In this document: positions 11,545 to 20,080 of the stretch, piece after piece | How the letters are laid out: every line of letters starts with the position of its first letter | How positions within the stretch are numbered: position 1 is the first letter of the stretch | Assembly: GCF_009764645.1 (NCBI RefSeq) | Contig: NZ_RWIM01000174.1 | Location: forward strand, 1 to 59,877 | Reading direction: 5' to 3' | Origin: Pseudomonas sp. PB106 | GTDB taxonomy: Bacteria > Pseudomonadota > Gammaproteobacteria > Pseudomonadales > Pseudomonadaceae | Length of the DNA: 59,877 nt | Translations under genes and position numbers: made by a program | Notes under the pieces: generated by a model | What the model was told of the DNA's origin: nothing | What the model saw: the letters and a program-made list of their open reading frames with translations, nothing else | The model's database searches: none

Positions 11545-14457
11545 ATGCCGCTCGCCACGTTGATTCATCGCGCCAGTTTGCCCAGCCCGCAGGTTTCTGC
11601 GGAGCAGGCCCAGCAGTGGCTGGCAGAACATTACGGGCTCAGCGGCACGTTGCAGGCGCTTGGCAGCCAGCAGGATCTCAATTTTCGCGTCGACAGCGCA
11701 CGCGGACGGTTCGTGCTGAAAATCTGCCGTGGCGATTACGCTCTGGTGGAGTTGCAGGCCCAGCACGCCGGGCTCAAGTATCTGGCTGAACATTCCCATG
11801 TGCCGGTGCCTCGGGTGATTTCCGCCAACAATGGGCAGGACCTGTTGACGCTGGATACGGCGGGCCAAGCGGTGCATGTGCGTCTGCTCGATTACATCGA
11901 GGGCCAGCCGCTGACCGATCTCGATCATCTGGGCCAGGAGGTGGTGGCCGGATTTGGCCGGCTCTGCGGCGAGATGGATCTGGCACTGGCGGGTTTCGAT
12001 CATCCGGGCCTTGAGCGCACCTTGCAGTGGGATGCCCGCCACGCCAGTGCGTTGATCAATCATTTGCTGCCCGTGATCAAAGACGAGCAGCAGCGCGCGT
12101 TAATCGCTTCTGCCGCCGAGCAAGCCGAGCATCGCTTGCAGCCCTTGCAGGACAAGCTGCCGGTGCAGGCGATCCACATGGACATTACCGACGACAACGC
12201 CGTTTGGGCGCGCGACGCTCAGCGTCATTGGCAGTTGCAGGGCGTGATCGATTTCGGTGATCTGGTGCGCACCTGGCGCATCACCGATCTGTCGGTGACG
12301 TGCGCGGCGCTGCTGCATCACGCGGCAGGTGATCCGTTTGTCATCCTGCCCGCTGTGCAGGCGTATCACGCAGTCAATCCGCTGCAGCAAGAAGAGTTGC
12401 AGGCGTTGTGGCCATTGATCGTTGCACGCGCCGCAGTGCTGGTGCTCAGCGGCGAGCAACAGGTCAGCATCGATCCGGCGAATACTTACAGCCGCGACAA
12501 TCTTACCCACGAGTGGGAAATCTTCCGCGTCGCGACTTCGGTGCCGCTGGCACTGATGGAAGCGGCGATTCTGACTGCCGTCGGTCACGTTTTGCCGGCA
12601 ATCGACAGCGCGGGTTTTGCGCCTTTGTTGCCGGGGCTGGTCGGGCGTGAATTTGCCTTGATCGATCTCGGTGTTCTCAGCCCGCATTTCGAGGCCGGCA
12701 ACTGGGAACAGGCCGGTATCGACCAGCGTCTGTTGACTGAAGCCGCGGCGGCGCATGGTTTGGCGGCAAGCCGCTATGGTCAATACCGTTTGTCACGTAC
12801 CCAGCCCGATAGCGCCGTTGAACCGGACACCTTCCCGTTGCACGTCGAACTGCGCGTGCCAAATGGCACGGCGGTGGAATCGCCGTTCGCTGGCGTCATG
12901 CATCAAGCAGCAGACGGTGCCTTGCAACTGGACGGCGCGCTGCTCAGCGTGCGGCTGTGGGGCGTAACGCCTTCACTGCACAGCGGCGCGGCACTGGTGA
13001 AAGGTCAGGAGCTGGGCGCGGTCAGCGGCCCATTGCGGGTGCAGATGTGTCGCGGGTCGGATTTGAACGCGCCGCTGTTTTGCACGCCATCTCACGCAGC
13101 GGCTTGGCAGGCGCTTTGCCCCTCGCCTGCGGCGTTGCTGGGACTGGCCTGTGATGCCGAGCCAGAGCTGGACGGGAAAACCCTGCTCGAACGGCGTGAC
13201 GCCAGTTTCGCACGCACGCAAAAACATTATTACGTTGACCCGCCGCGCATTGAGCGCGGCTGGCGCAATCACCTGATCGACATGCAGGGCCGTTCCTACC
13301 TCGACATGCTCAACAACGTCGCTGTGCTCGGTCACGGCCACCCGCGCATGGCGGCGGTCGCGGCGCGGCAGTGGTCGCTGCTCAACACCAATTCGCGCTT
13401 CAACTACGCGGCGGTTGCCGAGTTTTCCGAGCGCTTGCTGGCGCTGGCGCCGGAAGGCATGGATCGCGTGTTTCTGGTCAACAGCGGCAGCGAGGCCAAT
13501 GACCTCGCCATTCGCCTGGCCTGGGCCTACAGCGGCGGGCGCGACATGATCAGCGTGCTCGAGGCGTATCACGGCTGGACAGTCGGTGCTGACGCAGTGT
13601 CGACCTCGATCGCCGATAACCCGAAAGCCCTGGAGAGCCGCCCGGACTGGGTGCATCCGGTGACCGCGCCGAATACCTACCGCGGTGAGTTCCGTGGCGC
13701 CGATGCGGCAGCGGATTACGTGCGCAGTGTTGACCATCACCTGGAAAAACTTGCCGAGCAGAAACGCCAACTGGCCGGGTTTATTTGCGAGCCGGTGTAC
13801 GGCAATGCCGGGGGGATTTCATTGCCGCCGGGATACCTCAAGCAGGTCTACGCATTGGTGCGCGCGCAGGGCGGGGTGTGCATCGCCGACGAAGTGCAGG
13901 TCGGTTACGGGCGCATGGGCAAGTTCTTTTGGGGTTTCGAAGATCAGGGCGTGGTGCCAGACATCATCACCATGGCCAAAGGCATGGGCAACGGCCAGCC
14001 GCTGGGCGCGGTGATCACCCGTCGAGAGATCGCCGAGGCGCTGGAGGCCGAAGGCTATTTCTTCTCCTCGGCGGGCGGCAGTCCGGTCAGCTGCCAGATC
14101 GGCATGGCGGTGCTGGACGTCATGGCAGAAGAAAAGCTCTGGGAGAACGCGCAGGTCGTCGGTGGCCACTTCAGGGCGCGGCTCGAAGCATTGATCGATA
14201 AACATCCGCTGGTGGGCGCGGTGCACGGTTCCGGGTTCTATCTCGGGCTGGAACTGATCCGTAATCGCGAAACGCTGGAACCGGCGACCGAGGAAACCGC
14301 GTTGCTCTGCGATCGCTTGCGCGAGCTGGGGATTTTCATGCAGCCGACCGGCGATGACCTGAACATCCTCAAGATCAAACCACCGATGGTGACCTCGCGG
14401 CGCAGTGTCGATTTCTTTGTTGATAGGCTCGATCAGGTGCTCGAGGAAGGTCTGTAA
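11545..14457 (+). CDS. APH-type kinase / degenerate M23-like / class III aminotransferase fusion
   Basis: 970 residues in three parts. Residues about 25-330 are an aminoglycoside-phosphotransferase-like kinase with the HMDITDDNAVW catalytic loop and VIDFGD metal motif. About 430-530 resembles an M23/biotinyl-like beta domain (SPFAGVMHQA... LRVQM) without the HxxxD and HxH zinc residues. About 550-970 is a class III PLP enzyme with NSGSEAND, ADEVQVGYGRMG and the PLP-lysine segment TMAKGMGNGQPLG. In animals, kinases of the first type (hydroxylysine kinase) and PLP enzymes of the last type (phospho-lyases AGXT2L1/2) act in sequence on amino alcohols, so a kinase-lyase acting on one substrate is a reasonable guess. 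RBS AGGGG precedes the ATG. aguA follows 190 bases downstream. Confidence 0.85.
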   Translation: MPLATLIHRASLPSPQVSAEQAQQWLAEHYGLSGTLQALGSQQDLNFRVDSARGRFVLKICRGDYALVELQAQHAGLKYLAEHSHVPVPRVISANNGQDLLTLDTAGQAVHVRLLDYIEGQPLTDLDHLGQEVVAGFGRLCGEMDLALAGFDHPGLERTLQWDARHASALINHLLPVIKDEQQRALIASAAEQAEHRLQPLQDKLPVQAIHMDITDDNAVWARDAQRHWQLQGVIDFGDLVRTWRITDLSVTCAALLHHAAGDPFVILPAVQAYHAVNPLQQEELQALWPLIVARAAVLVLSGEQQVSIDPANTYSRDNLTHEWEIFRVATSVPLALMEAAILTAVGHVLPAIDSAGFAPLLPGLVGREFALIDLGVLSPHFEAGNWEQAGIDQRLLTEAAAAHGLAASRYGQYRLSRTQPDSAVEPDTFPLHVELRVPNGTAVESPFAGVMHQAADGALQLDGALLSVRLWGVTPSLHSGAALVKGQELGAVSGPLRVQMCRGSDLNAPLFCTPSHAAAWQALCPSPAALLGLACDAEPELDGKTLLERRDASFARTQKHYYVDPPRIERGWRNHLIDMQGRSYLDMLNNVAVLGHGHPRMAAVAARQWSLLNTNSRFNYAAVAEFSERLLALAPEGMDRVFLVNSGSEANDLAIRLAWAYSGGRDMISVLEAYHGWTVGADAVSTSIADNPKALESRPDWVHPVTAPNTYRGEFRGADAAADYVRSVDHHLEKLAEQKRQLAGFICEPVYGNAGGISLPPGYLKQVYALVRAQGGVCIADEVQVGYGRMGKFFWGFEDQGVVPDIITMAKGMGNGQPLGAVITRREIAEALEAEGYFFSSAGGSPVSCQIGMAVLDVMAEEKLWENAQVVGGHFRARLEALIDKHPLVGAVHGSGFYLGLELIRNRETLEPATEETALLCDRLRELGIFMQPTGDDLNILKIKPPMVTSRRSVDFFVDRLDQVLEEGL

Positions 14458-14472
14458 ATCCACCGGATCTTC

Positions 14473-14496
14473 TGTGGGAGCAAGCTCGCTCCCACA
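14473..14496. repeat. short palindromic repeat (GTGGGAGC type), possible terminator
   Basis: TGTGGGAGC AAGCTC GCTCCCACA, a 9-bp perfect stem just after the fusion gene. It is the core of a second Pseudomonas repeat family, and a related, longer copy lies at 51.2 kb. No U-tract follows. Confidence 0.75.
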
Positions 14497-14646
14497 TAGG
14501 TTTGTCCGCATAGTTCGATTTGTATCGGGTTTAATTGGGTTAATTTAGACGAAATACATTTTTGCAGATTTTAAATACGATATTTATCGGTTATAAAGTC
14601 GCCATCGCTTTGAAAGCCTTCGACGGTTCCCAGGAGTCCAGATCCC

Positions 14647-15753
14647 ATGACCACTTTGAAAAGTACCCCGCGCGCTGACGGTTTCTACATGCCGGCCGAG
14701 TGGGCGCCGCAGACGCAAACCTGGATGATCTGGCCCGAGCGCCCGGACAACTGGCGTCTGGGTGGCAAACCGGCGCAAGCCGCCCATGCCGCCGTGGCCA
14801 AAGCCATCGCCCGTTTTGAGCCGGTAACCGTGGCGGTCTCCGCCGGCCAATACGAAAACGCTCGTGCGCGTCTCGATGTGCCGAATATCCGAGTGGTCGA
14901 GATGTCCAGCGATGACGCCTGGGTACGCGACAGCGGCCCGACCTTTGTCATCAACAACAGCGGCGAAGTGCGCGGTGTGAATTGGGACTTCAACGCGTGG
15001 GGCGGTTTCGACGGCGGCCTGTACTCGCCGTGGAATCGCGACTCGCAGGTCGGCGGCAAGATCCTCGAGATCGAGCGTAGTCCGCGTTATCGCACTGAAG
15101 GTTTTGTGCTCGAAGGTGGCTCGATTCACGTCGACGGCGAAGGCACGCTGATCACCACCGAAGAGTGCCTGCTCAACCGCAATCGCAACCCGCACCTGGG
15201 CCGCGAGGAAATCGAAGCGGTGCTGAGCGCCAATCTGGCTGTGGATAAAATCATTTGGCTACCGGACGGTTTGTTCAACGACGAAACCGACGGCCATGTG
15301 GATAACTTCTGCTGCTACGTGCGACCGGGCGAAGTGTTGCTGGCGTGGACTGATGATCCGCAGGATCCGAACTACCCACGCTGCCAAGCTGCCATGAACG
15401 TGCTGCAAAACAGCACCGACGCCAAGGGCCGCCCATTTACGGTGCACAAGATGCCGATTCCGGGGCCGCTGTATGCGACCGAGGAAGAGTGCGCCGGTGT
15501 TGATCCGGTGGACGGCACGCAGGAGCGCAATCCATCCGTGCGCCTGGCGGGTTCCTACGTGAACTTCCTGATCGTCAACGGCGGCATCATCGCGCCGAGC
15601 TTCAACGATCCGATGGACGCGCCGGCGAAAGAAATTCTGCAGAAACTGTTCCCGCAGCACGAAGTGGTGATGGTGCCGGGCCGCGAACTGTTACTCGGTG
15701 GCGGCAATATCCACTGCCTTACCCAACAGCAGCCAGCGCCGCACAAAGAGTGA
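14647..15753 (+). CDS. aguA: agmatine deiminase AguA
   Basis: 368 residues, the usual length. AguA converts agmatine to N-carbamoylputrescine and ammonia. The guanidino-group-modifying fold is shown by DDAWVRDSGP, the HVDNFCCYV segment (catalytic His) and the C-terminal GGGNIHCLTQQ with nucleophile C357. In P. aeruginosa aguA is paired with aguB and next to oprE. Here aguB is absent from the window while the OprE-type porin still lies downstream. RBS GGAG precedes the ATG at 14647. Confidence 0.94.
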   Translation: MTTLKSTPRADGFYMPAEWAPQTQTWMIWPERPDNWRLGGKPAQAAHAAVAKAIARFEPVTVAVSAGQYENARARLDVPNIRVVEMSSDDAWVRDSGPTFVINNSGEVRGVNWDFNAWGGFDGGLYSPWNRDSQVGGKILEIERSPRYRTEGFVLEGGSIHVDGEGTLITTEECLLNRNRNPHLGREEIEAVLSANLAVDKIIWLPDGLFNDETDGHVDNFCCYVRPGEVLLAWTDDPQDPNYPRCQAAMNVLQNSTDAKGRPFTVHKMPIPGPLYATEEECAGVDPVDGTQERNPSVRLAGSYVNFLIVNGGIIAPSFNDPMDAPAKEILQKLFPQHEVVMVPGRELLLGGGNIHCLTQQQPAPHKE

Positions 15754-15822
15754 GTTGAGTCGTAACAGCTTGAGTTGATTACCAAATCAGCCGGGCAATG
15801 ATTAGCTCGCTATGCACGTAGA

Positions 15823-15858
15823 GAAGCCCGCAGCCCGAAAGGACGGCGGGCTTCTTTG
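15823..15858 (+). terminator. rho-independent terminator after aguA
   Basis: GAAGCCCGC and GCGGGCTTC form a 9-bp stem around a 14-base loop, followed by TTTG. It lies about 70 bases past the aguA stop codon. Confidence 0.75.
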
Positions 15859-15999
15859 TATCCACTTGTCGACAAATGAGAAACATTGGCATAGCTCTTG
15901 TATTCATCACCCGTGCACTAGGGAGGGGGGAGAACTTCAACAGTTCTGTCATAAACCTTGGATAACGTAGCCGCTCACGAACGGGGAGAGAGCGCTGAA

Positions 16000-16212
16000 A
16001 TGAACGCCGAAGTGAACGTAATCAGCGAGCGGACTTTGCATCCCATGGCCGTCAACAGCGAATCGCTCCAGATTGTTGCGCACTGGTTGAAATCCAATGG
16101 AACGCGTCAGATCAGAGAGCCTGATCCGCGCCGGATGATGATCGAGCGTTACCCCGCTGGCCTGTTCAGCGAGGCCGAACTGGAAGCGTTGTGGGATGTG
16201 ATGGAAGGATAA
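16000..16212 (+). CDS. small conserved hypothetical protein
   Basis: 70-residue protein, MNAEVNVISERTLHP to ALWDVMEG. I do not recognise a domain. Start 16000 is chosen because GGGGAGAG lies 9 bases upstream. A longer frame from 15958 lacks such a site. The middle (SLQIVAHWLKSNGTRQIREPDPRRM) looks helical and basic, and the end acidic. It has its own terminator immediately downstream, so it appears to be a complete single-gene unit. Confidence 0.65.
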   Translation: MNAEVNVISERTLHPMAVNSESLQIVAHWLKSNGTRQIREPDPRRMMIERYPAGLFSEAELEALWDVMEG

Positions 16213-16232
16213 GAAGTACAACAGGGATTGGT

Positions 16233-16263
16233 AAAAGCGCTGCCGGGATGGCGGCGCTTTTTT
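16233..16263 (+). terminator. rho-independent terminator
   Basis: AAAAGCGCTGCC GGGAT GGCGGCGCTTTTTT: a strong GC stem with one bulge and a run of T. It ends the 70-residue gene. Confidence 0.85.
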
Positions 16264-16431
16264 ATGCGCAACAACAAAACCATCGTGGTCGTTAAACACT
16301 TGGATGATGCGGTAGCGAGGATGCATTTGACCCCACCGAATTCACTGGAAGTACGCATTTCCGTGCAAGGAGCCAGCGCAAAAATTACGTTTCTTAGACG
16401 TTTTTTACCTATTTAAAGACGATTCTTGAAA

Positions 16432-16461
16432 TTGACACATAGTTCAGGGCGCGGCTACGAT
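16432..16461 (+). promoter_or_regulatory. sigma-70-type promoter for the porin leader
   Basis: TTGACA (16432-16437), an 18-base spacer and TACGAT (16456-16461). It is about 165 bases upstream of the porin ATG and just upstream of the leader hairpin. Confidence 0.6.
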
Positions 16462-16509
16462 TCGGCCCAACGCCTGTGGCCAACCGCCATGACTCAAAAA
16501 AAATGAAAG

Positions 16510-16547
16510 GGCTCGCCAGGGTTTGGCTTTGGCGAGCCGTTTTATTT
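16510..16547 (+). terminator. terminator-like hairpin inside the porin leader
   Basis: GGCTCGCCA and TGGCGAGCC form a perfect 9-bp stem around an 11-base loop, followed by GTTTTATTT. It lies between the promoter at 16432-16461 and the porin start at 16627. It could end a short leader RNA of about 80 bases or act as an attenuator, and it could equally be the 3' hairpin of an independent small RNA. Confidence 0.6.
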
Positions 16548-16626
16548 CGGGGTGAAAAGAAGAGTGCAAAAGCGCCGTTTCAGCCGTTCGACACAGCGCG
16601 TTTCAACCCGTAATAAGGAAAACAAA

Positions 16627-17931
16627 ATGTTGAACAAGCGGATCAGTCTGATCGCATTGGGGATGTTGAGCGCCACTCAGGCCATGGCTAACGACCAAGC
16701 CGAGTCCAAAGGTTTTGTTGAAGACAGCAGCCTCAAAGTGCTGCTGCGCAATGCCTACATCAATCGTGACTACAAAGACGGCAACGCCGACAAAGCCGAG
16801 TGGGGCCAAGCGGCCATCGGTACGTTCTCGTCTGGCTTCACCCAAGGCACCATCGGTGTCGGTGTTGACGCCTTCGGTCTTTACGCACTGCGTCTGGATG
16901 GCGGCAAAGGCCGCAGCGGCGCCGGTGGTATCGACTTCTTCAAACAAGACAACGGCAACGTTGCAGGCACGCACGGCGATGCTTCGAGCGATCTGGCCAA
17001 GGCTGGCGCAGCGGTAAAATTCCGCTTCTCCAACACCGTGCTGACTTACGGTGACCAGATGCCGGCTCTGCCGGTGCTGAACTACGACAACTCGCGTCTG
17101 CTGCCGGAAAGCTATACCGGTACTTTGATCACCTCCAGAGAGATCAAGGGCCTGGAGCTGAATGCTGGTCGTTTCACCGCCGAATCGCGCAAGAGCGATG
17201 AAGGTCGTGACAGCGGTGGCCTCAAGTCGATCAATGTATTGGGCGGTAGCTACCAGTTCACTGAACACTTCAAAGGTGCGTTGTACGCTTCCGACGTTGA
17301 AGACGTGTTGAAGAAACAATACGTAAACGCCAACTACGTGTTGCCGTTCAACAAGGATCAGTCGCTGACTCTGGACTTCAACGGCTACCGCACCAAGTTG
17401 GACAACTCCTATGTCCGCGAAAACGGTGTGACCGGCGACGACAACAAGATCTGGAGCCTGGCTGCTACATTCGCTACGGGCCCGCACTCGTTCACCGTGG
17501 CGCATCAGCGTTCTACCGGTGACAGCAACCTCGGCTACGCCTACGGCGGCTACCAGAAAGATCAAAATCGTGTTGGTGACGGTGGCAACACTATCTACTT
17601 GGCCAACTCCTACTGGTCCGACTTCAACGCTGAAGACGAACGCAGCTGGCAGTTGGGCTATGGCCTGGACTTCGGCGCATTCGGCGTGCCGGGTCTGAGC
17701 TACAACTTCGCGTACGTGCGTGGTGACAACATCACCACTTCCACCAGCACCGGTGGCACCGAGCGCGAAATTTTCAACCAGTTCAAGTACGTCGTGCAGT
17801 CCGGCCCGGCCAAAGACCTGAGCGTGAAACTGCGCAGCTCGATCCTGCGTGTATCGCAGAAATCCAGCGAATACAACGTGGGCGGCAACGAAGTGCGTGT
17901 GTTCGTGGATTACCCGATCAACATCTTCTGA
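16627..17931 (+). CDS. OprD-family outer-membrane porin (OprE-like)
   Basis: 434 residues with a signal peptide ending at ATQAMA (residue 21) and the OprD-family 18-strand barrel pattern. The N-terminus of the mature part (FVEDSSLKVLLRNAYINRDYKDG) and the C-terminal strand ending in F (VRVFVDYPINIF) are typical. Start 16627 is chosen for the signal peptide and AAGGAAAA upstream; the frame stays open farther upstream. Downstream of aguA, as oprE is in P. aeruginosa, so OprE is the best guess. Substrate probably small carboxylates or amino acids. Confidence 0.9.
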   Translation: MLNKRISLIALGMLSATQAMANDQAESKGFVEDSSLKVLLRNAYINRDYKDGNADKAEWGQAAIGTFSSGFTQGTIGVGVDAFGLYALRLDGGKGRSGAGGIDFFKQDNGNVAGTHGDASSDLAKAGAAVKFRFSNTVLTYGDQMPALPVLNYDNSRLLPESYTGTLITSREIKGLELNAGRFTAESRKSDEGRDSGGLKSINVLGGSYQFTEHFKGALYASDVEDVLKKQYVNANYVLPFNKDQSLTLDFNGYRTKLDNSYVRENGVTGDDNKIWSLAATFATGPHSFTVAHQRSTGDSNLGYAYGGYQKDQNRVGDGGNTIYLANSYWSDFNAEDERSWQLGYGLDFGAFGVPGLSYNFAYVRGDNITTSTSTGGTEREIFNQFKYVVQSGPAKDLSVKLRSSILRVSQKSSEYNVGGNEVRVFVDYPINIF

Positions 17932-17960
17932 TGATCGATCGAGTGTAAGAAACTTGAGAA

Positions 17961-17988
17961 AAACCCCGACTAGCTCGGGGTTTTTTTT
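17961..17988 (+). terminator. rho-independent terminator after the porin gene
   Basis: AAACCCCGA CTAGC TCGGGG followed by eight T. A textbook terminator 30 bases past the stop. Confidence 0.9.
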
Positions 17989-18113
17989 CGACGGTTTTTC
18001 GATGAAAACCGGAAAAAACCCGTGTTTTTGTCATGTAAAAGTTGTTTTTAAGTCGCTTCAAACACCGTTTCAAACAGCGCTTTAAATGCCTGAAATTCTT
18101 TCTCATGGACGCA

Positions 18114-18158
18114 AATTCTCCACCTAATAGATTAGGCCGCTCAACGCAGTGGAGAATT
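18114..18158 (+). promoter_or_regulatory. inverted repeat burying the dioxygenase ribosome binding site
   Basis: AATTCTCCAC (18114-18123) and GTGGAGAATT (18149-18158) are perfect complements. The GGAG ribosome binding site (18151-18154) is wholly inside the right arm, nine bases before the ATG at 18164. The 25-base loop starts with a second, 6-bp palindrome CCTAAT AG ATTAGG that competes with the outer stem by one base. It may work as an RNA switch on translation or as a DNA operator. Confidence 0.6.
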
Positions 18159-18163
18159 GGGTA

Positions 18164-18910
18164 ATGATCGTTTTGAACAGAGAAGTGGGCGAATCGCTAC
18201 GGCGCGACAAGTTTGTCAACGTCCAGGGTGGTGACTTCAATCTCTACGGTCATTTTGCCGACTTCGTCAGACTGACCAAAAGTTGGGAAAACATGGAACC
18301 TGACAGTTATTACGGTCAGGCCGAAGCCGGCATGCGTTACCGTCGATACAGCGACTTCGAGTACAACCCGAAGACGCGTGAATTGAAGCAACTCGAGCAC
18401 CGCGCGTACGTGCAGTCGAAGGAAAACAACGCTTATGTCGGCGGGCTGGTGCGGCACTTCCAGGATTTCTCCGATGAAGTGATCAGTTCTCCAGTCATGC
18501 GTAGCCTGATCGACACCGATTTCGAAGTGTACAAAAGCGTGCTGCCGGAAGAGTTGCACGATGAAATCTGGCAGTGCCAGATCCATCAGATCCGCATCGA
18601 GATCAAACCGGGCAAGCAACTTGAAATCACTCCGGAAGGCATTCACTGCGACGGTTACCCGTTCAGCGGTGTGCATTTCTGGGGGCGCAACAATGTCGAG
18701 GGTGCCGAGAGTCGTCTGTACGACATCCACGAGCATCAACTGGCGTCGACCACTTACCAGGAAATTCTCGACACCACTTACTTCCTCGACCGCGACATGC
18801 GCCACTACGTCACGCCAGCGCGCAACAGTCACACCCATGCCATGGCATACCGGCAGATTCTGGCGATTTCTTTCTCGCGGCCCGGGACCGCTTTCGACAT
18901 TGTTCGCTAA
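18164..18910 (+). CDS. 2OG-Fe(II) dioxygenase of the amino-acid hydroxylase family (PF10014-type)
   Basis: 248 residues from the ATG at 18164; a GTG at 18149 would add five residues but lies inside the RBS arm. The iron facial triad is readable: H161-x-D163 in IHCDG and H225 near SHTHAMAYR, with R230 as the 2OG-binding residue. Characterised relatives, such as the isoleucine dioxygenase of Bacillus thuringiensis, hydroxylate free L-Ile, L-Leu or L-Met. It begins a run of four overlapping genes with a GNAT enzyme and AzlC/AzlD, suggesting that a hydroxylated aliphatic amino acid is made, perhaps acylated, and exported. The true substrate is unknown. Confidence 0.85.
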   Translation: MIVLNREVGESLRRDKFVNVQGGDFNLYGHFADFVRLTKSWENMEPDSYYGQAEAGMRYRRYSDFEYNPKTRELKQLEHRAYVQSKENNAYVGGLVRHFQDFSDEVISSPVMRSLIDTDFEVYKSVLPEELHDEIWQCQIHQIRIEIKPGKQLEITPEGIHCDGYPFSGVHFWGRNNVEGAESRLYDIHEHQLASTTYQEILDTTYFLDRDMRHYVTPARNSHTHAMAYRQILAISFSRPGTAFDIVR

Positions 18911-19367
18911 TCAGATCACCCCAATCGACGGCGTCGAGTGCTCGACGCCGGTGGTGCTGCGACGCGCCACGGCCAAGGATGCGCAGCGCATGGAGCGCTT
19001 CTTCCGCCAGTTCGACGAAGTGTCCTTCTGCGAGTGGCAGGACGCCAAGTGTCTGCGTGGCGTGCTGATCCAGAAAACCACCACGTCGTATCTCGCCTTC
19101 GACATCGCCGGCGAAATTGTCGGCGCAGTGCTCGGCGGCATGCTCGGCAGTCGCGGCACGATCAATCATCTGGCGGTCTGCCCGCGTTATCGCAGCCAAG
19201 GCGTCGGTCAACGTTTGGTTGAAGCCGCCTCGTCCGACATGAAGCGCGTGGGTGTGTTGCGGATGTTTCTGTTCGTTGACGATGCTAACCTCGCGGGCAA
19301 GCGTTTTTGGACTGCCCAGGGTTTTTGCGAGCCCCATGGCGAACGGACATTTGAGAGGGATCTATGA
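18900..19367 (+). CDS. GNAT-family N-acetyltransferase
   Basis: About 155 residues with the GNAT acetyl-CoA motif RSQGVGQRLVEAA and preceding strand INHLAVCPRY. There is no ATG near the start of homology. Candidates are TTG at 18900, which overlaps the dioxygenase stop by 11 bases, and GTG at 18951 (VVLRRATAKD). Homology of such proteins usually begins around the LRRATAKD strand, so either is possible. Its stop overlaps the azlC ATG by four bases. Placement suggests acetylation of a product of the dioxygenase. Confidence 0.75.
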   Translation: MFANQITPIDGVECSTPVVLRRATAKDAQRMERFFRQFDEVSFCEWQDAKCLRGVLIQKTTTSYLAFDIAGEIVGAVLGGMLGSRGTINHLAVCPRYRSQGVGQRLVEAASSDMKRVGVLRMFLFVDDANLAGKRFWTAQGFCEPHGERTFERDL

Positions 19368-20080
19368 ATGAAACGTCCGGCAGTGCGCCGCTGATGGCTG
19401 CCCATCAGCCGTCGCGCACGTTTGCCGAAGCCAGCCCGGTGGTCGCCGGGTATTTCACGGTGTCATTCGTGTTCGGGCTGATGGCCGTCAACGCCGGGCT
19501 GCCGATGTGGCTGCCGGTGGCGATGTGTCTGTTCGTGTATGCCGGCGCTTCGCAATTCGCCGCACTGGCGCTGATCTCCAGCGGCGCATCGCTGACCACC
19601 ATTGTGTTGACCACATTCCTGATCAATGCGCGGCACATGCTGATGTCGGTGTACATGGCCAAAGCCCTGCGTGCATTGGGCCTGAGCCGTATGGAGCGGT
19701 GGTGCTACGCCGGTGGCCTGACGGACGAATCCTTCGCTTTCCACAGTGTGAAGCTCGGCACGGGTGCGCCGGTCAATGTGCGTTATCTGATCGGCTTCAA
19801 CCTGTTCTGCCACACCTCTTGGGTACTCGGTGGCCTGCTCGGCGCGGTGTGCGCGCAGTACGCCGCGCACCTGATCAAATACCAGCTCGACTACGCACTG
19901 ACCGCGATGATGCTCTACGTGCTGGTGTCGCTGTGCAATACCCGTAACAAGCTCATCGCCGCTGCGGCCGCGGTGCTGTGCATGGGCGCACTGAGCCTGA
20001 TCGGCAGTTCGCCGTTTAACGTTTTCATCGCCACGTTTGTGGGCTGCGGAGTGGGTGTATGCCTGACCAAACGTTCCTGA
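19364..20080 (+). CDS. azlC: AzlC-family branched-chain amino acid exporter, large subunit
   Basis: 238-residue polytopic membrane protein of the AzlC/YgaZ family, with hydrophobic segments from about residue 25 onward and the conserved FVYAGASQF and INARHMLMS motifs. AzlC with AzlD forms a two-subunit exporter; E. coli YgaZH exports valine. The start overlaps the acetyltransferase stop (ATGA), with GAGGGA as ribosome binding site. Confidence 0.9.
   Translation: MNETSGSAPLMAAHQPSRTFAEASPVVAGYFTVSFVFGLMAVNAGLPMWLPVAMCLFVYAGASQFAALALISSGASLTTIVLTTFLINARHMLMSVYMAKALRALGLSRMERWCYAGGLTDESFAFHSVKLGTGAPVNVRYLIGFNLFCHTSWVLGGLLGAVCAQYAAHLIKYQLDYALTAMMLYVLVSLCNTRNKLIAAAAAVLCMGALSLIGSSPFNVFIATFVGCGVGVCLTKRS

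Noticed and set aside
11377..12063. N-terminal extension of RmlC in the long frame (410 codons)
   Set aside because: The extension is antisense to the kinase/PLP fusion gene, and RmlC homology starts only at 11376.
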